18,622 bases of DNA from Acanthamoeba sp. SK_2022b (GCA_027943245.1 JANDJZ010000762.1:1-18622), one strand, 5' to 3'. Numbered from the stretch's first letter, positions 1-10,918 are shown. Numbers and translations: made by a program. Notes: generated from the letters alone by a model not told the origin.

Positions 1-3000
1 TAATTTAAAAATAAATAATATAATATAAATAAATACATAAAATGATCAATAAATTAGTAATATAAGAGCGCGGACCTTTGATGGCGACGTGGTAGTTCTC
101 GGTGGCCGTGTTGAGGTTGGCCTTGGTGAAGTGCAGGAAATAGGGATCGAATTCGTTCCAGTACCTGGCAACAGGTGGGGTGAGGGTCAGGAGGAAACCT
201 CATCACCACCACCATGATCATCTTCTTCTTCTGCGCACACCGAAACCAAACCACGATATATGTATGGCGCCACGTACTCGGGCTTGAGCTGGAAGTAGCC
301 CTGCTTGCCTGCCTGCGGTCGCACAAACACCGCCACCTCGCCCAGAATCTGCTCCACCTCTGCGCTCACCGCCACCGCCACCTTAATGAGTCGATTGCGG
401 CCAATCGTGATGATGACGTGGATGAAGTGGATGGCGGTGGTGGTGATGATGTTACCCTTGTCGGAGACCGTATCGTAGGTGATCTGTTTGATGAGCTTGC
501 TGTGGGTCATCTGCTGGTCGGCCGCCAGCCATTGGATGATGTGCTTGCGCAGGGTGTGCTCGGACGAGATCATGGGCCGGTTGGTCACCACCTCCAGCAC
601 CAGCCGGAAGAAGCCCTCGGCCAGCGCCGCCTGCTCCGGGTCGTCGACCTCCGCGCCGGCCGGCGAGGTCGCCTCGCCGGCGCTGCCCAGGCCGAAGAAG
701 TCGACGAGGCCAAAGCGCCGCACGAGTGTCGCCACGAAATCCTCGGCGCCCAGTAGCACCACGCCGCATTGCATGGCCTGCCATTGGATGCAAACGGTTT
801 TGAGCGTGAGCGCGCGGGGCTGCGCGAGCGTACGCGTACCAGCAAGTCCCAGCGAGAGCCCAGCCCAAACAGTGAACTGCTTCTGTACCAGCGCGTTTGA
901 CTACAAAAGAAAAAGGAAAAATAAAAGAAAAATAAAAAGAAATGTTACCACTAGTGGCTGCGTGGGCAGTAGAGCGATGGTGAGGGTGTACCCGAGCATG
1001 GTCTGTTCGCCGTTGCGTCTCCACATGCCGGCGTCGATCTGAGCCAGAAGCAGGTGGCACCTGAGCGGGTGCTCCATCAGCAGGAGCGCGTCCTCCTTGT
1101 CGTGCACTCCCAGCAGGTCCGCCACACTCGTGCTGCGCCACACGGGGCCACAACAAACGTGTGAGCTTAGAAGCGCGCGTTAAGGTGGCGGCAGGTGATT
1201 GGGGGCGTGTGCGAAGGAGGCACCTGTCCCGGAGAAACTCGTTGCTGGCCGAAGCGACCGCAACGCTGTGGACGAAGGCCATCAGGTTGCGGTGAAGCGG
1301 AATGTGGAACGACCCGCCGTCTTGCTCGGGGCTCCACCGCACGCTCTGCAGCTCGTGCTTCGCATCGGGCGGGTCTGCGCGTCGTGTCGTGTGGGTTAGC
1401 CAATAATAATTAATTAAATTAATCCAATTAAATTAAAAATAAGAAAAAATAAACGCGCAGGTCATAGCGTACAGTAGAGCGCCCGTAGCGATGTGGCCTG
1501 CCAGTCGACGCCGTCGCTGCGCACGAGGTCGAGCAGGTACCGCACCTGATCGTGCAGCAGCTCACGGATCTGCGGCCAGCGCACACTGCCCGCGTCGTGG
1601 AATGCCACGACCGCGGCCTCGGCCTCGGTGGTCCTGTCGACTGCTGCGTCGCCGGTGGTGGCGGTGGTGGAGCTGGCGAGGCGGGGCGGTGGCTCGAACG
1701 CCCTCTGGAGCGTGCGCGTCATGTCCTTCTCCAGCGTGGAGATGGTGTCGAGCAGGCGCATGTCCAGGAAGAAGGCCGTGCGCCAGTCGTCCAGCTCGTA
1801 CTCCACGTGCTGCCCCACTTGGCGCTTGTTCACGTCCATGCCTGTTGAGCGTTGCGGAATGTGAGTGTCGATATGTTACATGGTAACCGGAATGTTGCAT
1901 AGCAACTGATCACATTCCTCGCATACAGCGAGATCACACGGGGGGGGGGCAGTGAAGGCGCACCGTGAAGCAGAGAGAGCACGCGCTGCCACGCGGCGAA
2001 GATGCCCGGGAGGCCAAAGGTGAACAGCGCGCCGAGGCCGCGGTGCTCCAGCGCCGTGTCCAGGTTGCTGACGACCTGCTCCCACGGCGACTTGTCTCCC
2101 CTGAGTATGCGCTTGGTCAGGTCGATCAGCCTTCTCCTCCTCCTCCTCCTCCTCGCGGTCCCGCCTTCCCCGCCGGCAGCTTCGGATTGGTCCATCGGCT
2201 CCGCGGCCTCGCTTTCGGCGAAAGCGGTGGTCCACGTGGCGAACTGGTCGAAGAAGTCGGAGAGACACTTGAGGAGCATGGCGCACAGGCCGACGCGCTC
2301 GTCGCGGGCCAGGCTCGTGACCAGCCCGGCGAAGCTCAGCAGCTGAGCGGCTGCCACCCCCCCCCATCGATCGTCAGCACAGAGAAAGGCGATGGGGGGA
2401 GGGGGTGAGTGCGTACTGATGGTGGAGAGGACGACTTGGATGGGCTTGATCTTGCCCGGGAGGTAGGCGTTGGCGACGAACGCGGGGTAGTAGTAGAAGA
2501 ACCGATACGCAAACTCCTCCTTGAACGCGCTGTCGTAGTTGAGGTCCATGAACACCTTGGTGATCTGAATGAACACGACGCGGCCACGAAGGGAGAGGGA
2601 GGGACATGTCAGCAGTGACATCGCCCATGCGCGCGCGATGACGACGTCGGCAGGGGTGTTGGCCGGTCTACCTTCTCGTGGACGTCGTCGCGCACTTCAG
2701 CGCAGGCCACGAGGAGAAGGTCGAGAAGCGACGCCGGGCCTTTGACCACTGCACCGCCCAATTTATCATTACATTTCTGTAACAATATCAAAATATTTTG
2801 ATTTTATGAAATGATTTTAAATTTAAAAATAATAATAATAATAAAAAGAGAATACCTAATAATAATAAAAATAAAAAAAAAGAGAATACCTCGGTCCCTC
2901 ACCAGGCTGGTGAATTCGGAGATGTGGTGGGCTTGGATGGATAGCCTGTCGGGCGCCCTGAGCAGCTCGTCGGCCGCCCTGAACGACAGCAACGCCCTGG

Positions 3001-3477
3001 CTGTGGCACTGCGCGCTGCATCTCCAAACGTACACACTGGCGCGCGCGCGCGTTGCATGTTGTGTGTGTGTGTGTGTGTGTGTGTGTGAGCCTTGCTTGG
3101 CATGCATCGCTACACGCATCGAATTCCGTACTCTTGCTGATAAAGGCGAGGATCGCTGAAATGCCGGCCACGTCGTCTTCCTTTCCCTTCAGGTAGGACG
3201 TCTTCGCCAAAGGGAGAGAGAGAGCGAGTGAGACGAGTCGCCGTCGCGCTGGCCACACGTCACGCGTGTGCAATGGCACGTGCTACCCCCCCCCCAATAA
3301 CCAACGCGCGCGCGCGTGTGTGCGATACCATTCGAGCATGCAGCACGCCCAACACGTTGTCCAGGAATGTCTGGGCGGCCTCCGGGTTGAAGTTCTCCTC
3401 CGCCTTCGATTCCGCCGACGACGCCACGCTGTGTTTGGAGCAGAACCTGTGCGCACGCAACACCACACGCATAAGAG

Positions 3478-3542
<65 letters not shown>

Positions 3543-4295
3543 CGGCGAGTGAAATTTTGGGGCTTCCAGGCGGCGGGGCCGCAGTCGCAGCAGCCGCTGC
3601 AGACCGAACGGGGCGGGGGAATGGCGTGACACGTGCACCGCGGGGGGGCAATAGGCCAGAAACGCGAGAGGCAGGCGGCACCCGTAGCCGGAGGAGTACA
3701 AGCGATAGTCGTGCCCTTCGTGCGCGTGGTGGTGAGAGGAGGGGGGTGAGTGACACACGCGCAAGTGTGGAATGTTAGCGCGGAGAGCAAGAGGGAGAGG
3801 GGGGGGGGGTAACGAACGTCGCCGTGCTTGAAGCAGTCCACGCAGATGCAGCTGCTCGAAGTCGTTTGGCTGAAGAGGCGCAAAAAGCAAAGCAAGTGCA
3901 AGTGCAGAGGAGGGAGGGGGGGAGGTGAGCGCGTGCGCGTGCCGTGGCTGTATCGCAGTGGAGGGAAGCGCGAGTACCAGTCGGAGCAGCGGTAGGCCAT
4001 GTGGCCGTGCCCCCAGGTGCGACCGCACACGCTGGACTTGGCCTCGCCCGGCGGTTGGTCGTTGAACATGCGGCGCATTCCAGCCTGGGCGTCGCCGTGT
4101 GTGCACAGAGGAGAGTGAAATAAGTGTCGCGGGTAGTGGTGGTGGGAGTGTGGGCGCTCAAGCAGCACATAAAAAGCCGCAGTGCAGGTTATAAGGTGCA
4201 CGGCAACGTACGTCCAAGAGTTGTCGGTACATGGTAACGTTGCCCCCCGCCGTAAGGGCGGTTTCTTCCTCTTCTTGCCGCAGAGCTTCGTCCAT
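1..4295 (-). CDS. UBR-box E3 ubiquitin ligase (N-recognin, UBR1/UBR3-like), 3' end outside the window
   Basis: Ubiquitin ligase that should recognise N-degrons through a zinc-binding UBR box. My exons (minus strand): 4295-4212, 4084-3978, 3869-3818, 3722-3682, 3596-3537, 3446-3329, 3201-3116, 3008-2890, 2748-2672, 2564-2417, 2350-1964, 1841-1473, 1374-1224, 1132-949, 777-456, 359-278, 164-76. They give about 825 residues in one frame. The last intron (75 onward, AT-rich) runs off the left edge. The UBR box spans about residues 48-120: CGRTW, YRCSDC, CICVDCF, HEGHDY, GGCCDCG, FCSKH. Further family landmarks are SFHIPLHR (about 571-578), EHPLRC...AGMWRRNG (about 615-642), HSKLIKQ and WNEFDPYFLHF (near 797). 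The RING part would lie beyond the window. No ClpS-like (type 2 degron) domain is visible after the UBR box, so UBR3-like or plant PRT6-like is possible. Start: MDEALR at 4295; an in-frame upstream ATG at 4523 precedes low-GC sequence and looks like leader. The exon 3-4 and 5-6 boundaries are odd (see findings). Confidence 0.88.
3061..3088. repeat. (TG)14 microsatellite in a UBR-gene intron
   Basis: Perfect dinucleotide run, CA on the sense (minus) strand of the ligase gene. It lies in the intron between exons ending at 3116 and starting at 3008, next to a (CG)n stretch at 3041-3052. Confidence 0.95.
3479..3540. repeat. (AC)31 microsatellite overlapping a UBR-gene 5' splice site
   Basis: Perfect 62-bp run, (GT)n on the sense strand. 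The 5' splice site after the GGCCDCG exon must lie in the first few bases of the repeat, because no other GT precedes it in that exon. Confidence 0.95.
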
Positions 4296-5478
4296 CTTGG
4301 GCCGCTGGCTTCCTGTTTCGCTCTCTTCTGTCTTCTGGGTCGCCGAAACTTCTTTTTTTTCTCTCTTAATTTCATTTCTGGCTATCAATTTCTCAGGCAG
4401 GCCTGTCCGTTTGGTTTTTGTACACCCATGCGAGACACTTGGGCTGAGTTTGCTGTGCCAGAAACATTCAGACATAACATAGGAGGAACTTGCCAAGAAG
4501 TAAGGTTGAGGAAGTTGATACACCTGTCAACACAATCTCAGTTTGTTTTGCTTGCTATCACCTGACTCTTCTGATCCATGTACAGCCAAAAGTTGAAGCA
4601 GCCCAACTCATTGTTGCTTCTTTCCTGTAGGTTAACTGGTGGTACTTTTGGCAGAATGCTTTTATTTTGCAGTGAGGCTTGCTGCCCTGACACTGACTGC
4701 CAACTGGCACCCAGATGTGCAGCATTTTGAAGGCAGGGGTATGAGTAAATCATTACATGGGTGTAGCTGAGTTCAGTGGATCATAGTTCCATAGTCCTTT
4801 GTTGATTGGATGTTGGTGATGCATACACTGAGCTGCCATTAATTGGAAGAGAAAAAAAAAGCGACCTGAGAGGGAGTCATGGCTACCAGGTTGACCATGG
4901 TGACACTTGAGTGCAACACCCACTTGATACTGCTTTAAACTTATTTTAGGGAGCCGTGGTGAGGAAGATGGGCAACACTTTTTTCACGCCAATAAAAGAA
5001 GAAATTTTCCTGTCCTGCATCTCTCGCCGACAGGGAAGTCGGCAAAAGAGCTCAACTTCGGGCATTAGCTCGGAGGATGAAGGCCCAATCGGAGTCTGCC
5101 GCAGAGCTCTGGCCAGCATTTGGGCCAGGTATTGCTGGAGCTTTCCCGTTCTTCGTGAGCCTTGGTCCTCTTATCTCTGGCTGTGTTGTGGCCAGGAGAC
5201 ACCCTCACGTTGCTTCTTGGTGGGTACCGCATCTGCTGTATGCTGGACGGGCCAGTAATACAACTCAACAGGTTTCCCTTGATAAAGACACACCGTTGTG
5301 TTCCGGAAGATGCGGGGAGCTTGGCTATGTTCTTGTAGTGGATGGAGGACGTCATACAGGTCAGGAATACGTGCACCAGCGGTTATCAATCTTTGAGCGG
5401 CCAGCCAGTAGGGAGCAAGGGCCGGAGAGAATCAATCTGCCCTGGTCGCCAAAAAGTGTTTCCGCCAGGTCTAGTTTA
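4296..5478. other. Low-GC intergenic region between divergent genes
   Basis: About 1.2 kb separating the UBR ligase (minus) from the unknown gene (plus), with distinctly lower GC than the exons around it. It should hold both promoters; I see no convincing TATA box near either start. Two things stand out. A minus-strand stretch at about 4620-4770 weakly resembles a monooxygenase exon. The part at 4970-5478 is open in a plus and a minus frame but without the G/C-rich third positions of real exons here. Confidence 0.6.
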
Positions 5479-5532
5479 ATGTTTGCTTCCTCCCCCGAGT
5501 CTTGCGCACGCTATCTGCTCCCGCCGGCTGTC

Positions 5533-6919
5533 ATGGCTTCCCCCCACCCTCTCCCGCCACGACACACCCCTTCCTCCTCTGCCTTTGACTTGAGCGCCTG
5601 CTACGACCAACAACAACAACATCATCATTTCTACCCCTGCTACTATGCTTCGCCTCACCCCCAGCAAGCGGAGGTGTGGTGTCAGCCACCCCTCAAGCGA
5701 GTGCGAACCGCTTGTTACGACTGCGACGACAGTAGACCACAGGACGTCGACCACGAACAACAACTGCTGTACGACCACCGGCAACCACAAGCGGACCACT
5801 ACAGCGAGACGTGGACAACGGCCACCACCACGTCAGCCTACCCGCCGCTCCCCATCACTTCGTACACAAGCATTGACTCGACGGGTCAAGAAGAGGAAGA
5901 GGTGTTCGACCTGGAGAGCGAGCTGCAGCTGCTGCTCCAGGACCTCGACGACGACGACGAGTCCTCCTCCTTCACTTCGCCGTTCTTCACCCCTCCGACC
6001 GATGTTCCCTGCTCCTCCCTCTCCTATCTCTCCCCTCCCTCCTCTGCTCCCGTGAGCCCCCTCTCCACCTCCCCGGCGTCGGCCCTCAGCTCGCCCTCGT
6101 CTTCATCTGCGGTCGCTTCGCCCACCTCATCTTTTTGCGAGCCGGCCTCCTCCTCCGAGGAGCCATGCCTGGGCCCTCCTCCCCAACCAAGCCCCCCTTC
6201 ACCAGCCAACGTCCAGCTCTGCCTATCGCACAAGCCCCGCGGCTCCGGCGGCGTCTACGTGCCCCTCGCCCACCAACAACACATACGGTAGGTGCCCCCC
6301 CCCAACGTGTTGTTCTTGCGTGAGCTGCAGTTATTTATCTCCCGGTGTGCAAAAAATCCCATTGGTTGTTGGCATTATTTAAATGACTAATTTACGATCA
6401 ATCACAGGGTGACCAAGGGGAAGGGCAAGAGGCTGCGGCTGGCCGTGGAGAGCGATCGGCCATTCGAGTGGGGGCACCTGGAGCTCAACCTGGTCGACGT
6501 GGCCACGGGCGATGCCTGCAACGACCAATTCACCATCTGGAGCCACAAGAGCAGCATAGAGGTAGAGACCACGACCTTGGCACTCCCACTTTCTTAAGCG
6601 AAAAGTGATGTGGGTGGTTGACATTTATCTCTTGCACGTGTAGGACAACGAAGAGAAGGAGGGCACGCGAGCCGAGGTCGAGGTGACCGTGAACAAGCTG
6701 AGCCCGCAGCTCTGCTTCCAGCTGACGATCGACACCAGCGCCGACCCCGCCGAGGAGGGCCAGGCCTGGGCGTGGCGAGGGCACTCCACCTCCTTCGCGA
6801 CCCACAACAACGGCAAGGACCGCAGCGTGCGCGCCCTCCGCAAACAGCGCAAGGACGCCCTCCGCGCCCAGGCCAACCAGCAAAAGGCCCAGCGCCGCTC
6901 CGCCAAGCGCTCCGCGTGA
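5533..6919 (+). CDS. Uncharacterised protein: disordered acidic Ser/Pro-rich half plus compact C-terminal domain and basic tail
   Basis: Exons 5533-6287, 6408-6561 and 6644-6919 (donors GTAGGT and GTAGAG) join in phase to 394 residues. I do not recognise the family. Residues 1-250 are low-complexity: a QQQQHHH run near residues 19-26, an acidic amphipathic patch around 119-147 (EEEEVFDLESELQLLLQDL followed by four Asp), then long Ser/Pro stretches. Residues about 252-360 are compositionally normal and predicted beta-rich (LRLAVESDRPFEWGHLELNL, then VNKLSPQLCFQLTID), ending in WRGHSTSFATHNNGKDR. The last 25 residues are strongly basic (Arg, Lys, Ala, Gln). The layout would suit a transcriptional regulator, with an activation-like acidic region and a basic nucleic-acid contact, but that is only inference. 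Start uncertain: in-frame ATGs lie at 5479 (adds 18 residues) and 5077; I chose 5533, where codon use turns clearly exon-like. Confidence 0.75.
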
Positions 6920-7089
6920 TTGGCTCCCGGCGGTTACATGGCACTTCTAGTTTTTCCTTATTCGTCAAAAGATTTCCTTTTTAGTCTTGTAGCCGTTTAC
7001 TGGCACAAAATTCTGATGGAAGTACAAGACACACACACGCAAGCTTTGTTCTCTCTCTCTCTCTCTCTCTCCTCTCCCTCTCTCTCCTC
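6920..7089. other. Convergent intergenic tail region
   Basis: 170 bp between the stop of the unknown plus-strand gene and the stop of the minus-strand mutase gene. It must hold both 3' ends. T-rich in its first part, then CT-rich from 7051. No clear AATAAA on either strand. Confidence 0.6.
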
Positions 7090-7090
7090 T
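7051..7090. repeat. CT-rich microsatellite
   Basis: (CT)10 at 7051-7070 followed by interrupted CT/CCT tract up to the mutase stop codon. It would be a GA-rich start of the mutase 3' UTR. Confidence 0.9.
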
Positions 7091-7985
7091 CACTGCGCGG
7101 CGACCGAGGACTTGAGGTGCTTCTTCCTGATGGAGGCGATGACCTGCTCCGCCGCGTCGGGGATGCGCGTGCCGGGGCCGAAGATGCACGAGACGCCGCT
7201 CTGGTAGAGGAAGTCGTAGTCGCCCGGCGGGATCACGCCGCCCACCACGACCACCACGTCCTCGGCGCCCTGCTTCTTGAGCTCCGACACCAGGTCCGGC
7301 ACCAGCGTCTTGTGGCCGGCCGCCTGGCTCGAGATCTGCATCACATCATCACCATCATCAACATCATCATCATCATCGCATGGACGAGAGGAGGAGAGGG
7401 AGAGGGAGAGGGGGGGGAGGGCATACGCCGACGGCGTGGACGTCGGCGTCGATGGCTTGGCGAGCGACTTCGGCGGGCGTCTGGAAGAGGGGGCCCACGT
7501 CGACGTCCCAGCCCAGGTCAGCGAAGCCCGTGGCGATCACCTTGGCGCCTGCCAACCGCCACCGCCAATGAGAGAGAGGTCAACGTTGACACGCCATTGG
7601 CCCATTGGCCTGCGCGCGCGCGCGCGTGTGTGTGTACCTCTGTCGTGGCCGTCCTGGCCCATCTTGGCGACGAGGATGCGGGGGCGCCTGCCCTCGTCCT
7701 TGAGGAACTGCTCGGAGAGGCCCTGGATGCGGTGGATGAGGTCCTGCTGCGGGTGGCTGGAGGCGTAGACCCCGCTCACCAGGCTGTCGTTGAGCTGGAA
7801 CCGCCCAAAGACCTTCTCGAGGGCGTCGCTGATCTCGCCCACCGAGCAGCGCGCGCGCGCGGCCTCGACCGCCAGCTCGAGGAGGTTGCCCGAGTGCTCG
7901 CCGGCCGCCGCCTTGGTCAGGTTCTCCAGGCACTGCGCCGCCTTGGCCTTGTCCCGTTTCGCGAAGATCTGTTTGCACACCACAC

Positions 7986-8063
<78 letters not shown>

Positions 8064-8280
8064 GAGCATTAGTGAAGGAGAGGGAAGGGTTGTTGGACGT
8101 GGGCTTGCTGGCGCGGACCTCTTCGAGCTGCTGGATCTGCTTCTCGCGCACGATGGTGTTGTCGATCTGCAGGACGTCGATCTTCTCCTCCTTGGCCAGG
8201 CGGAACTTGTTCACGCCCACGATCACCTGCTCGCCCGAATCGATGCTGGATTGTCACAACACACACACGCCACACACACG

Positions 8281-8324
<44 letters not shown>

Positions 8325-9968
8325 AGAATGCGCGGGGAGCAGGGCTGGAGGAGGGGAGGCGACGCACGCAGCCTGACGCCTGGCAGCGACCTGCTCGATG
8401 CGGAGCTTCGGGAAGCCCTTCTCCACCGCCGAGGACATGCCGCCCATGGACTCGACCTGCACGGTGGTTGGTTTAGCCACCCAATCAAAGCACGCAGCAC
8501 GTATATCATATTATATGAATATATGTAATATATATATATAATATAAATAAATATAAATATATTACCTCGTTGATGATATCGAGGGCCTTGTTGGCCAGAT
8601 CGTCGGTGAGCTTCTCCATCATGTACGATCCGCCCCACGGATCGATCACCTGCGTTGACCCGGTCAACGGTCAACGAAGTCGTCGCCCATCGCACATCAC
8701 GACTCGAAAGGGCAAGCGAGCGGGGAGGAGGGGGGAGGGGCAAGGCGTCGGCCCACCTTCGGGATGCCGCTCTCGTCGCGCAGGATGAGCTGCGTGTTAC
8801 GGGCCACGCGGGCAGAGGTCACGGTGGGCAGGCCCACGGCCTCGTCGTACGCGTTCGTGTGCAAGCTCTGGGTGCCGCCCAGCACGGCCGCCATCGCCTC
8901 GACGGTCGTCCTGCCCGCGATGATCATGAAAAAAGAAAAGAAAAAGAAAAAGAAAAGAAAGAAAAAGGTGAGTTTGACTACGCGATCACACAACGACCAA
9001 CCTTGAAGTGATCGTTCAACGAGAAAGAAGGAGGGGGCTCGGTCCCGACCTGATGATGTTGTTGTAGGGGTCCTGCTCGGTGAGCGACCAACCCGAGGTC
9101 TGGCAATGGGTCCTCACAAGAAGAGATCTGCGTAAAAAGAAAAAAAGAGGAAAAAAAGAGAAAATGGTCAGAAAGGGTTCCCTACACAGGCGGGTATGTA
9201 GAGATAGGAGAGGGACAGTAAGAGAGGGGGGGGGAGAGATGGGCACCTCTCGTCCTTGGGGCTGAACTTCTCCTTGATGAGCTGCGACCAGACCTTCCTC
9301 GCCGCGCGCAGCTTGGCGACCTCCATGTAGAAGTTCATGCCGATGCCAAAGAAGAACGAGAAACGGGGCGCCAGGTTGTCCACGCTGAGACCTGCGCGCG
9401 CATCGCATTGAGCAAACCACAAACACAAGAGAGAGAGAGAGAGAGAGAGAAAGAAGAGAAGCTGCGCAAGCCAAGTTTGTGTGTGGAAGTGGAAGGACTG
9501 GGGGTTACCCTGGGCCATGCCGGTCCTGACGTATTCGAGGCCGTCGGCGATGGTGTAGCCCAACTCCAGCGACGCGTCGGCTCCGGCCTCCTGGATGTGA
9601 TAGCCTACACGGTGGCGGTGAAGAAGAAGAAGAACAGCCAAGAAGACGTCAGCACACTGTTGTGGGGGGAGGACCAGGAGGAACGAGTGGGGGGGGGATT
9701 GCAGATGTACCCGAGATGGAGATGGAGTTGTATTTGGGCATGTTCTTGGACGTGTAGGCCATGATCTCGCCCACGACCCGCATGGAGGGCTTGGGCGGGT
9801 AGATGAACGTGTTCCTGTTGGTGGCCAGAAAAGAAGAGAGAGAGAGAGAACACGGATCAGCGCGCGAACGATAGTGGAGGGAACATGAACCACATCGATA
9901 ACGACAAACGACAAACACGACGATCGGTGTGGATCGTTGTGAGAGAACAAGCGCGCACCTTACCATGA

Positions 9969-10000
<32 letters not shown>

Positions 10001-10918
10001 GAGAGGAGCGCTTGCTTGACGCCCTGCTCTTCGGCGGCTACAATGTACATGGCGAGCACCGGCAGCACAGCACCGTTCATCGTCATCGACACGGAGACCT
10101 GCACGCAAACAACACCGTCGCATTGAGTTAAAAAAAATGCATAATTAAATATTCAAAAAATCAAATATTCAAATATCTCGTAAATTAAAATATATATAAT
10201 AAAATTAAAATATGAAGGTTGATGATGGAGCGTTGACCTTGTCGAGCGGGATGTCCCGAAAGAGGATCTTCATGTCCTCGACAGTGTCGATGGCGACGCC
10301 CGCCATGCCGACATCTCCCTTCACGCGAGGGTGGTTGGAATCGTATCTTGTGTTTAACGACGAGTCAGCTGAGTGCCAGAGATTTTCTTCTTGAAAGATT
10401 TGTAGGCTATAATAAAAGAGAGAGAGAAAATGAACGCACCCCCTGTGGGTGGCCAAATCAAAGGCCACGCTGAGACCGGTCTGGCCAGCAGCCAGGTTCT
10501 GCTTGTAGAATTTGTTCGACTCCTCGGCGGTCGAGAAGCCAGCGTACTGGCGCACGGTCCACGCTCGGTTGGTGTACATGGTCGCGTAAGGGCCGCGCGT
10601 GTAGGGGAAGATGCCAGGGTAGGGATTGGTGGCCAGGTCGAGCCCTGCCACATCGGCAGGCGTGTAGAGCGGCTTCATCCGAATGCCCTCGGGTGTATCG
10701 AAGGAGAGAGATTCGAGGGGCTCCTTGCCCTCGTGCTTCGACCCCTTGAGCTCCTTTGACGCTCGCTTCTTCCATTCGGCTTCATTTTCGGCAGTAGATG
10801 AGGCGAGCACTCGCGAGCTGCTCGAAAATTGGCGAGTTGCGCCATTGCGTGCAATAAGACAAGCAGGTGTGCGAACCAGAGGCGATGCCCTGGCGCTGCG
10901 ACGGAGGGACAGCATCAT
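7090..10918 (-). CDS. MUT: Methylmalonyl-CoA mutase, mitochondrial (adenosylcobalamin-dependent)
   Basis: Interconverts methylmalonyl-CoA and succinyl-CoA, the last step of propionate breakdown, in mitochondria. Exons (minus): 10918-10440, 10346-10238, 10098-9959, 9814-9711, 9604-9509, 9391-9247, 9127-9050, 8910-8757, 8649-8566, 8456-8368, 8245-8119, 7968-7638, 7548-7427, 7335-7090. They total 2304 nt, so 767 residues, close to the usual length of about 750. Residues 1-50 are Arg/Ser-rich without acids, a typical mitochondrial presequence. The substrate-binding barrel carries [49 protein letters not shown] (Tyr279-His280) and HCQTSGWSL. The B12 domain has the cobalamin motif D641-x-H643-x-x-G646 (GQDGHDRG) and [12 protein letters not shown]. 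Nothing essential is missing. Several introns carry large microsatellites (7987-8062, 8260-8320) or nearly pure A/T (8495-8565, 10125-10225). Start: first ATG of an ATG-ATG pair. Confidence 0.96.
7340..7378. repeat. (CAT)n-type repeat in a mutase intron
   Basis: Imperfect CAT/CAC/CAA triplets directly upstream (on the sense strand) of the last exon's acceptor; sense strand reads GATGATG. Confidence 0.85.
7612..7635. repeat. (GC)n(TG)n alternating purine-pyrimidine tract
   Basis: About 7 GC units followed by 5 TG units, inside a mutase intron and directly against the 5' splice site of the exon ending at 7638. Alternating tracts like this can adopt Z-DNA. Confidence 0.9.
7987..8062. repeat. 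(CAA)25 microsatellite in a mutase intron
   Basis: Perfect trinucleotide run, (GTT)n on the sense strand, in the intron between exons ending at 8119 and starting at 7968. The Gln, Asn and Leu runs it yields in open frames are not expressed protein. Confidence 0.96.
8260..8320. repeat. CA microsatellite in a mutase intron
   Basis: CA run with two CGC-interrupted units at its left end; (GT)n on the sense strand. Lies between exons ending at 8368 and starting at 8245. Confidence 0.95.
8928..8967. repeat. Purine-rich tract (sense-strand polypyrimidine) in a mutase intron
   Basis: A/G-only run; on the sense strand it is T/C-only, about 20-55 nt upstream of the acceptor of the exon starting at 8910, so it probably doubles as the polypyrimidine tract. 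Confidence 0.85.
9428..9450. repeat. (GA)n microsatellite in a mutase intron
   Basis: About 11 GA units; (CT)n on the sense strand, upstream of the acceptor of the exon starting at 9391. Confidence 0.92.

Noticed and set aside
3189..4375. Minus-strand open frames of 157-371 residues with Cys-Val runs
   Set aside because: They read through introns and the (GT)31 repeat; only the UBR-box pieces within them are coding.
8260..8320. Repeat-spacer look of CACACG units, CRISPR-like at first sight
   Set aside because: Units are a degenerate dinucleotide repeat with no unique spacers, inside a eukaryotic intron.
7117..8476. Long plus-strand open frames with poly-Gln or poly-Asn runs
   Set aside because: They are antisense shadows of mutase exons joined by the intronic (CAA)25 and CA repeats; the minus strand gives a complete, in-phase enzyme.
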